Shown piece after piece: positions 1 to 7,161 of a stretch of 19,040 bases of DNA. Below the pieces are notes generated by a model. The model was not told the DNA's origin, did no database searches, and was given only the letters and a program-made list of their open reading frames with translations. Origin of the DNA: Nitrospirota bacterium (GTDB taxonomy: Bacteria > Nitrospirota > Thermodesulfovibrionia > Thermodesulfovibrionales > UBA6898); the NCBI GenBank assembly GCA_021787505.1, contig JAJYLU010000003.1, positions 1-19,040 on the forward strand, written 5' to 3'. The number at the start of each line of letters is the position of its first letter. The stretch's first letter is position 1. A program made the translations under genes and the position numbers.

Positions 1-1273
1 CCCACAGGTCCTTCAGGGACGCGACCTCATGGGACTTGCCCAGACGGGCACCGGCAAAACAGCAGCCTTCGTATTGCCGATCCTCGAACGCCTTATGCAG
101 GGGCCGCGCGGTCATGTGCGCGCCCTCGTCGTTGCGCCGACGCGCGAACTCGCGGAGCAGATCCACGTAGAAATCGGCCGTCTCGGCCGGCAGACGAATC
201 TGCGGAGCGCGGCGATTTACGGCGGCGTGAGCATCCAGCCTCAGATACAGAAGCTGCGGTCCGGGACCGAGATCGTCGTTGCCTGCCCCGGCCGCCTGCT
301 TGACCACATCAATCAACGCACGATCGATCTGTCCGGCGCGGAGGTCCTTGTACTGGACGAGGCTGACAGGATGTTCGACATGGGGTTCCTCCCCGATGTC
401 AGAAGGATCATCAGGCATCTGCCGGCGAAGCGTCAGACGCTGCTTTTCTCGGCGACCATGCCGGATGACATACGGCGGCTCGCCCAGGAAGTCCTGCAGG
501 CGCCGGTTACGGTGCAAGTCAGTCACTCCGCACCTGCAAGCACCGTCGCACATGCGCTATATCCGGTCGGCCAGCACCTCAAAACCGCTCTTCTGCTGGA
601 ACTGCTGCGCCATACGGACACGGAGTCTGTGCTGATATTTACGCGCACCAAGCACCGCGCAAAGCGCGTGGGCCAGCAACTGGAAAAGGCCGGACACCGT
701 GCCGCCTCCCTGCAGGGGAACCTCTCGCAGAACAAGCGGCAGGAGGCGCTCGACGGCTTCCGCAGGGGATCATACCAGATCCTCGTAGCCACCGATATCG
801 CCGCCCGCGGCATCGACGTGTCGAGCATATCCCATGTCATCAACTACGACATGCCCGATACCAGTGATGCTTACACACACCGCATCGGCCGTACCGGCCG
901 GGCCGCAAAAACCGGCGATGCCTTTACATTTGTTACGCCTGAAGACGAGCCGCTGGTCCGCAGCATCGAGCGCATCCTATGCCAAAAGGTGGAGCGTCGC
1001 ATGCTGAGCGGTTTCGACTATAAGAAAGCGGCGCCGGCGCGTGACGCCGAGTTCGCGCGTCCCCCTTTAGGACCTCAGCGGCGCCGGCAGCAAAGCACGC
1101 CTGCGGGAAGGAGCGGAAGCGCCGGAGTCAAAAGTGCAACGGGCGAAAAACGTGGGAGGGCCGAAGGCGGAAAGGCCGGAACGGGGAAGCCCCGGGGACT
1201 TTATCAGGTGGCTTCTCATGAACGGGCGTCCGGCTTCACAGCGCGGAGAAATACTGCGGACAGATCTGCGTAG
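1..1273 (+). CDS. DEAD-box ATP-dependent RNA helicase, RhlE-like (5' truncated)
   Basis: Superfamily 2 RNA helicase that uses ATP to unwind short RNA duplexes in the cytoplasm, typically in ribosome assembly or RNA decay. The reading frame is open from base 2 (reading PQVLQGRDL), so the start codon and most of the Q-motif lie before the window. Visible motifs in order: I (AQTGTGKT), Ia (PTRELAEQ), Ib as CPGR where TPGR is usual, II (DEAD in VLDEADRMFDMGF), III (SAT), IV (VLIFTRTK), V (ATDIAARGID) and VI (YTHRIGRTGRA). The core ends near base 1000. A basic tail of about 90 residues rich in R, K, G and A follows, typical of RhlE-type RNA-binding extensions. The RhlE assignment rests on overall resemblance; the DEAD-box family itself is certain. 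The stop at 1271-1273 is followed by a strong stem-loop. Confidence 0.95.
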   Translation, partial: PQVLQGRDLMGLAQTGTGKTAAFVLPILERLMQGPRGHVRALVVAPTRELAEQIHVEIGRLGRQTNLRSAAIYGGVSIQPQIQKLRSGTEIVVACPGRLLDHINQRTIDLSGAEVLVLDEADRMFDMGFLPDVRRIIRHLPAKRQTLLFSATMPDDIRRLAQEVLQAPVTVQVSHSAPASTVAHALYPVGQHLKTALLLELLRHTDTESVLIFTRTKHRAKRVGQQLEKAGHRAASLQGNLSQNKRQEALDGFRRGSYQILVATDIAARGIDVSSISHVINYDMPDTSDAYTHRIGRTGRAAKTGDAFTFVTPEDEPLVRSIERILCQKVERRMLSGFDYKKAAPARDAEFARPPLGPQRRRQQSTPAGRSGSAGVKSATGEKRGRAEGGKAGTGKPRGLYQVASHERASGFTARRNTADRSA

Positions 1274-1291
1274 TTCCGTCACAGTTGCGAA

Positions 1292-1326
1292 GGCCGGGCG
1301 GGCTGCAAAGCCGCAGCCTACCGGCC
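1292..1326 (+). terminator. GC-rich stem-loop after the helicase gene
   Basis: Two-tier hairpin starting 19 bases after the helicase stop. The outer stem is GGCCGG (1292-1297) with CCGGCC (1321-1326); the inner stem is GGCTGC (1301-1306) with GCAGCC (1313-1318), loop AAAGCC. No T-tract follows, so it is either a weak or factor-dependent terminator or a 3'-end stabiliser. Confidence 0.45.
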
Positions 1327-1390
1327 TGTAATTGATCACTCTGTCGTACTCAAATCGTCGAAGCCGCCCATGCGAATCATCCGCGCCGGT

Positions 1391-1590
1391 TATTAGCAGG
1401 CTGCTGAAAAAGTGGTATCGGCTGTTTTTTCATTCCCGTGTAAACCTGCCTGCCGGCAGGCAGGCGGGAATCCAGTACTTTCAGGTGCTTCCGGATACCC
1501 GCCTTTCCACCTCGGCGGATCAGCCGGGGCTGACGCGGGTATGACAACATTAGGTCCAATCAGGAGACTTTTTCAGCACCTTGTTAGGTG
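1391..1590. repeat. MITE-like composite inverted-repeat element, about 195 bp
   Basis: Terminal inverted repeats of 20 bases match at 17 positions: TAGCAGGCTGCTGAAAAAGT at the left (about 1394-1413) and, on the other strand, TAACAAGGTGCTGAAAAAGT at the right (1567-1586). Inside lie two further dyads. One has ATTCCCG/CGGGAAT arms enclosing the perfect 20-base palindrome CCTGCCTGCCGGCAGGCAGG (1445-1464). The other has ATACCCGC/GCGGGTAT arms (about 1495-1542). Short open frames inside lack coding character. From general knowledge, CTGAAAAA-ended elements with 'cattcccg...cgggaatccag' cores are common intergenic repeats in environmental anaerobes; that link is from memory. Confidence 0.7.
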
Positions 1591-1615
1591 AGGCGCTGCC
1601 TGCAAAAATATACTC

Positions 1616-1644
1616 TTTACTTTATAAAGTAAATTAGGTATACT
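1616..1644 (+). promoter_or_regulatory. Putative sigma70-type promoter with palindromic operator
   Basis: TTTACT (1616-1621), 17-base spacer, TATACT (1639-1644). A perfect 16-base palindrome, TTACTTTATAAAGTAA (1617-1632), covers the -35 element and half the spacer, a classic place for a dimeric repressor. The predicted transcript start (about 1651) lies only about 4 bases before the GTG start at 1655. By-eye call. Confidence 0.45.
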
Positions 1645-1654
1645 ATAAATACCC

Positions 1655-1990
1655 GTGAAGAAGAGCAACACCCTCATAGGTATCTTCATCATCTTTTCCT
1701 TGAGTTTCCTCGTTGCCACATCAGGGGCGAATGCCGAGTCGCCGAAAGAGGCCCCAAAAAGCCTGGCAGCCATTCTCAACCTGAAAGCGACCAGCCTGAT
1801 GGAACTGATAACTCCTCCCCCTGCTGAGGCTGCTTCCGAAAGCAAGCCGCCCAAGCAAGTCAATATCTCTGTGAATCGGGAACTCGATGCATTTGTCGAC
1901 TTCAAGTCGCCGTATCCGCAGGGCCTAATGACGAAGGACACACGCGACGACGTGCGCGCGGTCGTTGGCTTCCATATCCTCCTGCCGTAA
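1655..1990 (+). CDS. Small exported protein of unknown function (111 aa)
   Basis: I do not recognise this protein. It starts with GTG and has a clear Sec signal peptide: positive MKK, a hydrophobic core to about residue 22, and a likely cleavage after ANA (residue 27). The mature part is about 84 residues: a Lys/Ala/Leu segment, a Pro-rich stretch (TPPPAEAA), then a C-terminal part (VNISVNRELDAFVDFK...) ending in ILLP. It has no cysteines, no lipobox and no second membrane segment. No Shine-Dalgarno sequence precedes the GTG, and a predicted promoter lies right on the start, so the mRNA may be leaderless. It stands alone between a repeat element and a gene-free gap. That the frame is real rests on the signal peptide and the promoter; function is unknown. 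Confidence 0.6.
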   Translation: MKKSNTLIGIFIIFSLSFLVATSGANAESPKEAPKSLAAILNLKATSLMELITPPPAEAASESKPPKQVNISVNRELDAFVDFKSPYPQGLMTKDTRDDVRAVVGFHILLP

Positions 1991-2573
1991 TCCGGGCCAG
2001 CCTGCAATCTCCTCGAACGATCTGTAAATTACCGCTGGACTCTATCGAATTTCGCAATATTTTTGTATGACTGCTGAACGCACGCGGCCCGGGAAGATGT
2101 CTCCGCGTCATGATGCCGCCAGTACAAGAAAATTCAGGGGTCGGCAAAACGGCTCTGAGGCAGCGTCCTTTGACTTACAAGCGCCATTAAAAACAAATCG
2201 TCGTTAAGACTTCTCACAGAAAACAGCGGTCATTGTCGTGCCGCGCCTTCTGAGGTGTACGACAGGAAATCATTGCTGAAGCCCGGGCTCAGGAGTACTT
2301 GGGATAGCAAAAGTCAATAATCAAGTCTGACCCCATGTGCTCACACCATGTGCTCACATTGATCTTCCCCATCCTGCTCTTCATCACTCTTTGATCCCTC
2401 TTTTCCCCCGCATTAATCAGCTACATGGTTCTACCAGAATTCTGTGGATTTAATCAATGGCAAAATGTGCGGGTTCTCAGTCATAGTCATACGTAAATAT
2501 AACCACCCAAAATAGGCATACAAAGTTTTGACGGAGGCTTTACCCGGGCTTTATGACTACCTTTCCCCCCAGT
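1991..2573. other. Gene-free gap with possible mobile-element debris
   Basis: 583 bases without a convincing gene on either strand. Contents: a 13-base tandem duplication (2333-2358) next to the motif AGTCAATAATCAAGTCTGAC (about 2312-2331). This resembles tracts I associate from memory with the edges of REP-associated (Y1/IS200-type) transposase genes, so the gap may hold an eroded remnant. AT-rich sequence follows to about 2520. No clear terminator was found downstream of ettA, which ends at 2574 on the minus strand. Confidence 0.4.
2333..2358. repeat. 13-base perfect tandem duplication
   Basis: CCATGTGCTCACA occurs twice head to tail with no gap. It lies inside the gene-free gap and looks like a slippage product or a scar. 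Confidence 0.8.
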
Positions 2574-4259
2574 CTATCCTCTCGACAGATGTCGGTACTT
2601 GATCCGGTGCGGCTGGTCCGCGGCAGCGCCGAGCCTGGCCTTTCTGTCGGCTTCATATTCTGAATAGTTCCCGTCGAACCACACCACTCTGCTGTCTCCC
2701 TCGAAGGCGAGGATATGGGTGGCGATACGATCGAGGAACCACCGGTCATGGCTTATCACCACGGCGCAGCCGGCAAAGTTCTCGATCGCTTCTTCAAGGG
2801 CGCGCATGGTGTTCACGTCGAGGTCATTGGTCGGCTCGTCAAGGAGAAGCACGTTTGCCTCCTCTTTTAACATGCGCGCGAGATGGACGCGGTTTCTTTC
2901 TCCGCCGGAGAGCATCGAGACTTTTTTCTGCTGGTCGCCGCCCGAGAAATTGAAACGGGCCACATAGGCCCTTGAGTTTACCTGTTTCTTGCCGAGCTGG
3001 ATTACGTCATCTCCGCCGGAAATCACTTGCCATATCGACTTGGCCGGATCGAGGGCATCGCGGCTCTGGTCGACGTAGGCGAGTTTGACGGTCTCCCCTG
3101 TCCTGAAGGAGCCTGAATCCGGCTTTTCCTGGCCCGTGACCATCCTGAAGAGCGTCGTCTTTCCTGCGCCGTTGGGGCCTATGATCCCTACCACACCGCC
3201 GGGAGGGAGCGAGAAGGTCATCCCCTCCATGAGTATATTATCTCCGTATGCCTTTGAAACGTTTTCGGCATCGATGACCACACTGCCGAGACGGGGCCCC
3301 GGCGGTATATAAATTTCGAGTTCCTTAGCACTTTTTTCGGTGTCCTGATTGAGGAGGGCCTCGTACGAACTGATGCGCGCTTTTGCCTTTGCGTGCCGCC
3401 CTTTGGGAGACATCCGTATCCATTCGAGTTCGCGCTGGAGCGTCTTCTGCCTCTCGGACTCTGCTTTTTCTTCCTGCTGCAGGCGGGTCTTCTTCTGTTC
3501 GAGCCAGGAGGAATAATTCCCCTTCCAGGGAATCCCTTCTCCGCGGTCCAGTTCGAGTATCCAGCCTGCCACGTTGTCGAGAAAATAGCGGTCATGGGTC
3601 ACCGCGATGACGGTGCCGGGATAAGACTGCAGGTGGTGCTCCAGCCATGCAACGGTCTCGGCATCGAGATGGTTTGTCGGCTCATCGAGAAGGAGGATGT
3701 CCGGCTTCCGGAGGAGAAGCCTGCAGAGCGCCACCCGCCGCCTCTCCCCTCCCGAGAGGACCTTCACAGGCGTTTCCGCCGCAGGACAGCGAAGGGCGTC
3801 CATCGCCATTTCGAGCCGCGAGTCGAGGTCCCATGCGTCCATGGCGTCGAGCTTCTCCTGCACTTTCCCCTGACGTTCGATAAGTTTATTCATTTCATCA
3901 TCGGACATCGGCTCTGCGAATTTCTCATTGATCAGGTTATATTCCCTGAGTGCATCGACGACCTCCTGCACCCCTTCTTCCACGATCTCCCGCACGGATT
4001 TGCTGTCGTCCAGTTCCGGCTCCTGCTGAAGAAAACCCACGGTATGACCTGGGGAAAGTACAGTCTCGCCCACGAATTCCTTGTCCGCATCCGCGAGGAT
4101 ACGGAGGAGCGAGCTTTTCCCTGACCCGTTGAGGCCGATCACCCCGATCTTCGCCCCGTAGAAATAGGAGAGGTAGATGTCCTTCAGGACCGGCTTCTTG
4201 TCGTAAAATTTGCTCACCCCGATCATGGAGTAGATTACTTTGTTAGGCTCATTGCTCAT
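2574..4259 (-). CDS. ettA: EttA, energy-dependent translational throttle protein (ABC-F)
   Basis: Soluble tandem ABC ATPase of the ABC-F family. In E. coli EttA binds the ribosomal E site and gates the first elongation steps according to ATP/ADP ratio. 561 residues, the usual length. Domain 1: Walker A GLNGSGKSS (42-50), signature LSGGERRRV (168-), Walker B end and D-loop LLDEPTNHLD (190-199), H-loop TH (221-222). An acidic helical 'arm' insert lies at about 95-145. The linker between domains (about 245-320) is charged and helical, matching the P-site tRNA interaction motif. Domain 2: GPNGAGKTT (361-369), LSGGERNRV (450-), LLDEPTNDLD (472-481), SHDR (503-506). The C-terminal tail (DQPHRIKYRHL) is typical of EttA and separates it from Uup or YheS. 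ATG start with AAAGGA about 11 bases upstream. A short repeat element lies 66 bases upstream. Confidence 0.96.
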   Translation of the reverse strand: MSNEPNKVIYSMIGVSKFYDKKPVLKDIYLSYFYGAKIGVIGLNGSGKSSLLRILADADKEFVGETVLSPGHTVGFLQQEPELDDSKSVREIVEEGVQEVVDALREYNLINEKFAEPMSDDEMNKLIERQGKVQEKLDAMDAWDLDSRLEMAMDALRCPAAETPVKVLSGGERRRVALCRLLLRKPDILLLDEPTNHLDAETVAWLEHHLQSYPGTVIAVTHDRYFLDNVAGWILELDRGEGIPWKGNYSSWLEQKKTRLQQEEKAESERQKTLQRELEWIRMSPKGRHAKAKARISSYEALLNQDTEKSAKELEIYIPPGPRLGSVVIDAENVSKAYGDNILMEGMTFSLPPGGVVGIIGPNGAGKTTLFRMVTGQEKPDSGSFRTGETVKLAYVDQSRDALDPAKSIWQVISGGDDVIQLGKKQVNSRAYVARFNFSGGDQQKKVSMLSGGERNRVHLARMLKEEANVLLLDEPTNDLDVNTMRALEEAIENFAGCAVVISHDRWFLDRIATHILAFEGDSRVVWFDGNYSEYEADRKARLGAAADQPHRIKYRHLSRG

Positions 4260-4325
4260 TTGTTCAGATTCCTTTCGTTATGTCTCACTGGTGGACCCTG
4301 ACTTTGGACACGCATGAGGACAGAC

Positions 4326-4465
4326 ATGCTGAAAAACGCCATAGAATCGGCAGGATTCAACTTTGATGCACGTATACGCGTATGCGCATTATGCTTTCCT
4401 AAGAACGTGGGTTGATCTGCCCCCAGTTTCTTAGCCGAGCCTCGACTATGGCAGTTTTTCAGCCC
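4326..4465. repeat. Short inverted-repeat element, copy 1 (about 140 bp)
   Basis: The left end, ATGCTGAAAAACGCCATAGA and on through ATCGGCAG, is nearly identical over 28 bases to the element at 13861 (one difference). The right end (CCTCGACTATGGC...TTTTTCAGC) also matches. The ends are inverted repeats: GCTGAAAAAC-GCCATAG against GCTGAAAAACTGCCATAG on the other strand. The interior has diverged, keeping CACGTA-ACGC and TAGC..G..CCTCGAC. Similarity continues outside the right end (GAATATGTTT at 4481-4490, about 18 bases past the CAGC end). The element lies between the M24 peptidase stop and the ettA start. No coding capacity is evident. Confidence 0.85.
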
Positions 4466-4500
4466 ATCTGTTCTCTTTTTGAATATGTTTATTATGCAAC

Positions 4501-5673
4501 TCACAGGTAAACAATATCGTCGGGGAAATCAGTGATCTTTTCGCATCCGGTCTCGGTAACGACGTAGGTGTTCTCTATGCCGACGGCGCCCTTGCCGGGG
4601 AAGGCGAACTTCGGCTCGATCGCGATTGTCTGTCCCGCCGTCAAAGGTACCCTGAACCGCTGTGCAAGAACAGGCAGCTCATCGAGCTCGAGTCCGACGC
4701 CGTGGCCGACGAACTTCGCCTGCTCCCGCGGATATCCCATGAACTTGTCACCGAGACCGGCAGCCCCGGCGATCCGGACGGCGCCTGCATAGAGTTCTTC
4801 GCATATGATTCCGGGACGGAGCTGGCCGGTGATCCAGGCCAATATGTCGCGCGAAACGTCAAAGGCACTCTTCAGTTCGGGATCCAGCTCTCCGAATACG
4901 AACATTCGGGTCATGTCAACGATATATCCGTCGAAGATCGCCCCGTAGTCGATCATGATAGGCGAGCCTTCGCGGATTGTGTCGATGGATGGGCCATAGG
5001 GTGCGGCCGCTGAAAGCCCCTTGCCTGTCACAGGGCCGTCAAAACAGCCCGGCACGGTCGCATTGTCTCCTCCCACTGCAATCCCCACGATCTCCTGATG
5101 AAAGGCCCTTATACGCAGATGGCCTTCGCTGCCCGCCTTCCGCAGGCGGTATTCGAACTCCGCCGCCAGGTCCAGTTCCCGCATGCCTGGGACGAGAAAC
5201 GAAGGGACCTGGGCGAAGGCGCTGCATAATCCCCTGCCGCTATTACGCAGCCGCTCGATCTCCCATGCCGATTTTACGGAACGGATCTCGCGGTTTATCG
5301 CGGAGATATCGACGAATTCCCGGCCGGACAGAAGCTCCGAGTAATAGCGGAACTGCTGGACCGGAAGCACATCGAACGTAAGGCCGATCTTTCTTACGTG
5401 ACCGGCGAAAAGTGAAGGCAGATCACGGCCTGAGGGAAAGGGCCTTATGTCTTCTATCGTGCTTTCCTTCGATGCTCTCTCAAAGCTTTTTTTGACCAGG
5501 AGCATCGGCTCGCCGTAGGCGGGGACCCAGAGCGAGGAATTCTGCCTGGAGCCTGCGAAATAATAGACGTCGATGGGATAGACCAAAAGGCCGCCATCGA
5601 TCCTCTCCTCCCTGAGTCGTTCCTGGAAACGGAGTATCCGTCTTTCGCTTTCAGCCTTCGGTATCATCTTCAT
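4501..5673 (-). CDS. M24 family metallopeptidase (Xaa-Pro aminopeptidase/prolidase-like)
   Basis: Pita-bread fold dinuclear metallopeptidase, 390 residues. It has an N-terminal creatinase-like domain (about 10-130) and a C-terminal catalytic domain (about 140-385). All five metal ligands of the family are recognisable: D242 (MIDYGA), D253 (IVDMTR), H324 (GHGVGLELDE), E353 (IEPKF) and E367 (GIENTY). It most likely cleaves Xaa-Pro bonds in the cytoplasm; no signal peptide is present. Exact specificity cannot be read, since creatinase-type and aminopeptidase-type members look alike. Two starts are possible: ATG at 5673 directly abuts a GAAAGGG sequence, so the ATG two codons later (5667) has the better Shine-Dalgarno spacing. 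It has its own promoter with a dyad upstream. ettA lies downstream, separated by a repeat element. Confidence 0.9.
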   Translation of the reverse strand: MKMIPKAESERRILRFQERLREERIDGGLLVYPIDVYYFAGSRQNSSLWVPAYGEPMLLVKKSFERASKESTIEDIRPFPSGRDLPSLFAGHVRKIGLTFDVLPVQQFRYYSELLSGREFVDISAINREIRSVKSAWEIERLRNSGRGLCSAFAQVPSFLVPGMRELDLAAEFEYRLRKAGSEGHLRIRAFHQEIVGIAVGGDNATVPGCFDGPVTGKGLSAAAPYGPSIDTIREGSPIMIDYGAIFDGYIVDMTRMFVFGELDPELKSAFDVSRDILAWITGQLRPGIICEELYAGAVRIAGAAGLGDKFMGYPREQAKFVGHGVGLELDELPVLAQRFRVPLTAGQTIAIEPKFAFPGKGAVGIENTYVVTETGCEKITDFPDDIVYL

Positions 5674-5690
5674 CCCTTTCGTCCGACATT

Positions 5691-5733
5691 ATTCCGAATA
5701 AATATTATACGGAATTTGGTGTTTCAATATCAG
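5691..5733 (-). promoter_or_regulatory. Putative promoter and 25-bp dyad upstream of the M24 peptidase
   Basis: On the minus strand a perfect TATAAT (5709-5704) follows a weak TGATAT/CTGATA -35 at 17-18 bases. An imperfect 25-base palindrome spans 5691-5715: arms ATTCCGAATAA and TTATACGGAAT pair at 10 of 11 positions. It covers the -10 hexamer. Predicted transcript start is about 5697, giving a leader of about 24 bases. A dyad on the -10 suggests repression; the regulator is unknown. Confidence 0.5.
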
Positions 5734-5742
5734 GGGACAGGA

Positions 5743-7086
5743 CTATATCGGAAGGATGAAGTAGAAATTGTTGCCGTAGTCCACGGCCTCATATCCGACT
5801 GCGCCGCCGTGCAGCCCTATCACGTTTTTGACAAAGGCGAGGCCGTGACCTGTGCCCGGGACGTCGGCCGCATTCGAAGCCCTGTAGGCCTCTTCGAAGA
5901 GTCTCTTCCGTTCCTCGGGGGCGATCTGCGGCCCTGAGCTGAACACGTTGTACTTTACGCCGTCTCTGCCGGGCCCGAAGAAGTCTTTTACGATCTCGTG
6001 GCCGTAGGCAATATATTTCTTCCGCTCGCCGAGTATCAGGACCTCCCGTGTATATTTGAGGGCGTTCGAAAAAAGGTTCGCATATACTTGCGCGATCAGA
6101 CCGACATCCACCACGTTGATCACTTCTTCCTCGGGAATGCCGCTCAACCGGTCGTCGATTGTGATCCCCGCCTTCCTGAACTGGTCAAGGAGCCGCTCGA
6201 GCTGGGGCAGCACCACGTCTTTTTTCATGTTGCATTTCTTGGTGCGGAGCGTGAGGCGGCCCTGATCGAAGTGGCTCTTCCTGAAGAGGGTCTCGATGAA
6301 GAGGCTCATGTTCTTGTAATGCTTTTCGAGATTTTCGAGGTCACCTTTCAGCCCCTCGTTCACGTCAGTCAGCTCTTCAAGAAGGCTTTGCATCACAGAC
6401 TTGTCGCAACGCCCCTCTGCAAAGCACTTCGAAAGAAAATCCTCTATCTCGATGTTCTTCGTCACCTTTCCCCTGAGGCGCCTGAGAAAGAGCTTGTAGA
6501 CCATGTTCGGCACGATAATGTTATGTTCGATGTCGGCAACAAGGGAGCGGATAAACCTCAGGTGCTCGATATTTTTTTCGACGAGGAATTTGTTATGCAG
6601 CCGGAAGCCGATGCGGTTGGCGTATTTTTCGAAGAAGAACATGAGGTGCGTATCCATGCTCTCGACCGGAAAGACCTCGAGTAGCCCCAGCACGTCGCCT
6701 TCGACATGGAAAGGCAGCTGCCCGATCAGGAATTTTTTCCCGCGTATCGGCAGCACAAGACTCTTTTTGTCGGTGAAATACGGGCCCTCCGCCGGTTTGA
6801 GATACTCCGGCGCGCAGGTCTGTGTCGGGTCGCCGCCCTCTTCAGTCGTCGCAGCGAGCGACGGCCCGTCGCATTTTGGGTCGACTATATAGAGGCGCGA
6901 ATCGAGGCTGAAAAAACTTTTCGGCACCGCCACACAGAGGACGTAAAAATCCTGGATGCTCCCGAACTCCTGGGCAAGGTCGAAGAATGTCTTGAGCGCG
7001 TCGTTTTCGAGCGGCGAGAAGTTGTAGCGGCGGTAATCGTCTTTCTTTTGTTCGATCCGCTTTACGATTCTTTGTGGTATTGCCAT
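5743..7086 (-). CDS. Atypical sensor histidine kinase-like protein
   Basis: 447 residues, soluble, with no membrane segment or signal peptide. Residues about 25-165 look like a GAF-type sensor domain (sensor helix FFDLAQEFGSIQDFYVL, strands around 110-140). Residues about 170-290 are helical and contain an H-box-like EHNIIVP, with H188 and Pro five residues later as in canonical HELRTP; a long charged helical segment (about 200-270) follows. The C-terminal part is a HATPase_c-like fold: N-box QVYANLFSNALKYT (N341), a G1 position reading SSGPQ instead of DxGxG (383-387), then RLFEEAY and the G2 box GTGHGLAFVK (411-420), ending NNFYFILP. The adenine-binding Asp is thus missing. No response regulator adjoins it. 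It lies 75 bases after the NosL/barrel gene on the same strand and may be co-transcribed or use its own extended -10. Confidence 0.82.
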   Translation of the reverse strand: MAIPQRIVKRIEQKKDDYRRYNFSPLENDALKTFFDLAQEFGSIQDFYVLCVAVPKSFFSLDSRLYIVDPKCDGPSLAATTEEGGDPTQTCAPEYLKPAEGPYFTDKKSLVLPIRGKKFLIGQLPFHVEGDVLGLLEVFPVESMDTHLMFFFEKYANRIGFRLHNKFLVEKNIEHLRFIRSLVADIEHNIIVPNMVYKLFLRRLRGKVTKNIEIEDFLSKCFAEGRCDKSVMQSLLEELTDVNEGLKGDLENLEKHYKNMSLFIETLFRKSHFDQGRLTLRTKKCNMKKDVVLPQLERLLDQFRKAGITIDDRLSGIPEEEVINVVDVGLIAQVYANLFSNALKYTREVLILGERKKYIAYGHEIVKDFFGPGRDGVKYNVFSSGPQIAPEERKRLFEEAYRASNAADVPGTGHGLAFVKNVIGLHGGAVGYEAVDYGNNFYFILPI

Positions 7087-7125
7087 TCCGAATTTATATC
7101 CCTTTCGCCCCGAGTGATCTCACTT

Positions 7126-7136
7126 ATTGTATCACA
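7126..7136 (-). promoter_or_regulatory. Putative extended -10 promoter of the kinase gene
   Basis: Minus strand TGTGATACAAT: TACAAT preceded by TG one base upstream, an extended -10. No credible -35 is visible. The same 11-mer occurs upstream of panC (13731-13741). Predicted start about 7119, 33 bases before the ATG. Confidence 0.35.
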
Positions 7137-7153
7137 CCGGGCCGTGGGCCCGG
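7137..7153 (-). terminator. Hairpin between the NosL/barrel gene and the kinase gene
   Basis: Perfect 7-bp stem CCGGGCC/GGCCCGG with a 3-base loop, starting 8 bases after the NosL/barrel stop. There is no T-tract on the minus strand, so it may only partly terminate or protect the upstream 3' end. Confidence 0.4.
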
Positions 7154-7161
7154 ATCAAAGC

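Noticed and set aside
1332..1559. Short open frames on both strands inside the composite repeat
   Set aside because: They only traverse palindromic repeat sequence (the PAGRQ and LPAGRQ runs come from the palindrome); no coding evidence.
3393..4124. Long plus-strand open frame opposite ettA
   Set aside because: Antisense shadow of a certain gene; low-complexity Pro/Arg composition and no motif.
5998..6684. Plus-strand open frame of 228 codons opposite the kinase gene
   Set aside because: Shadow frame of the histidine-kinase-like gene; no own ribosome site or domain.
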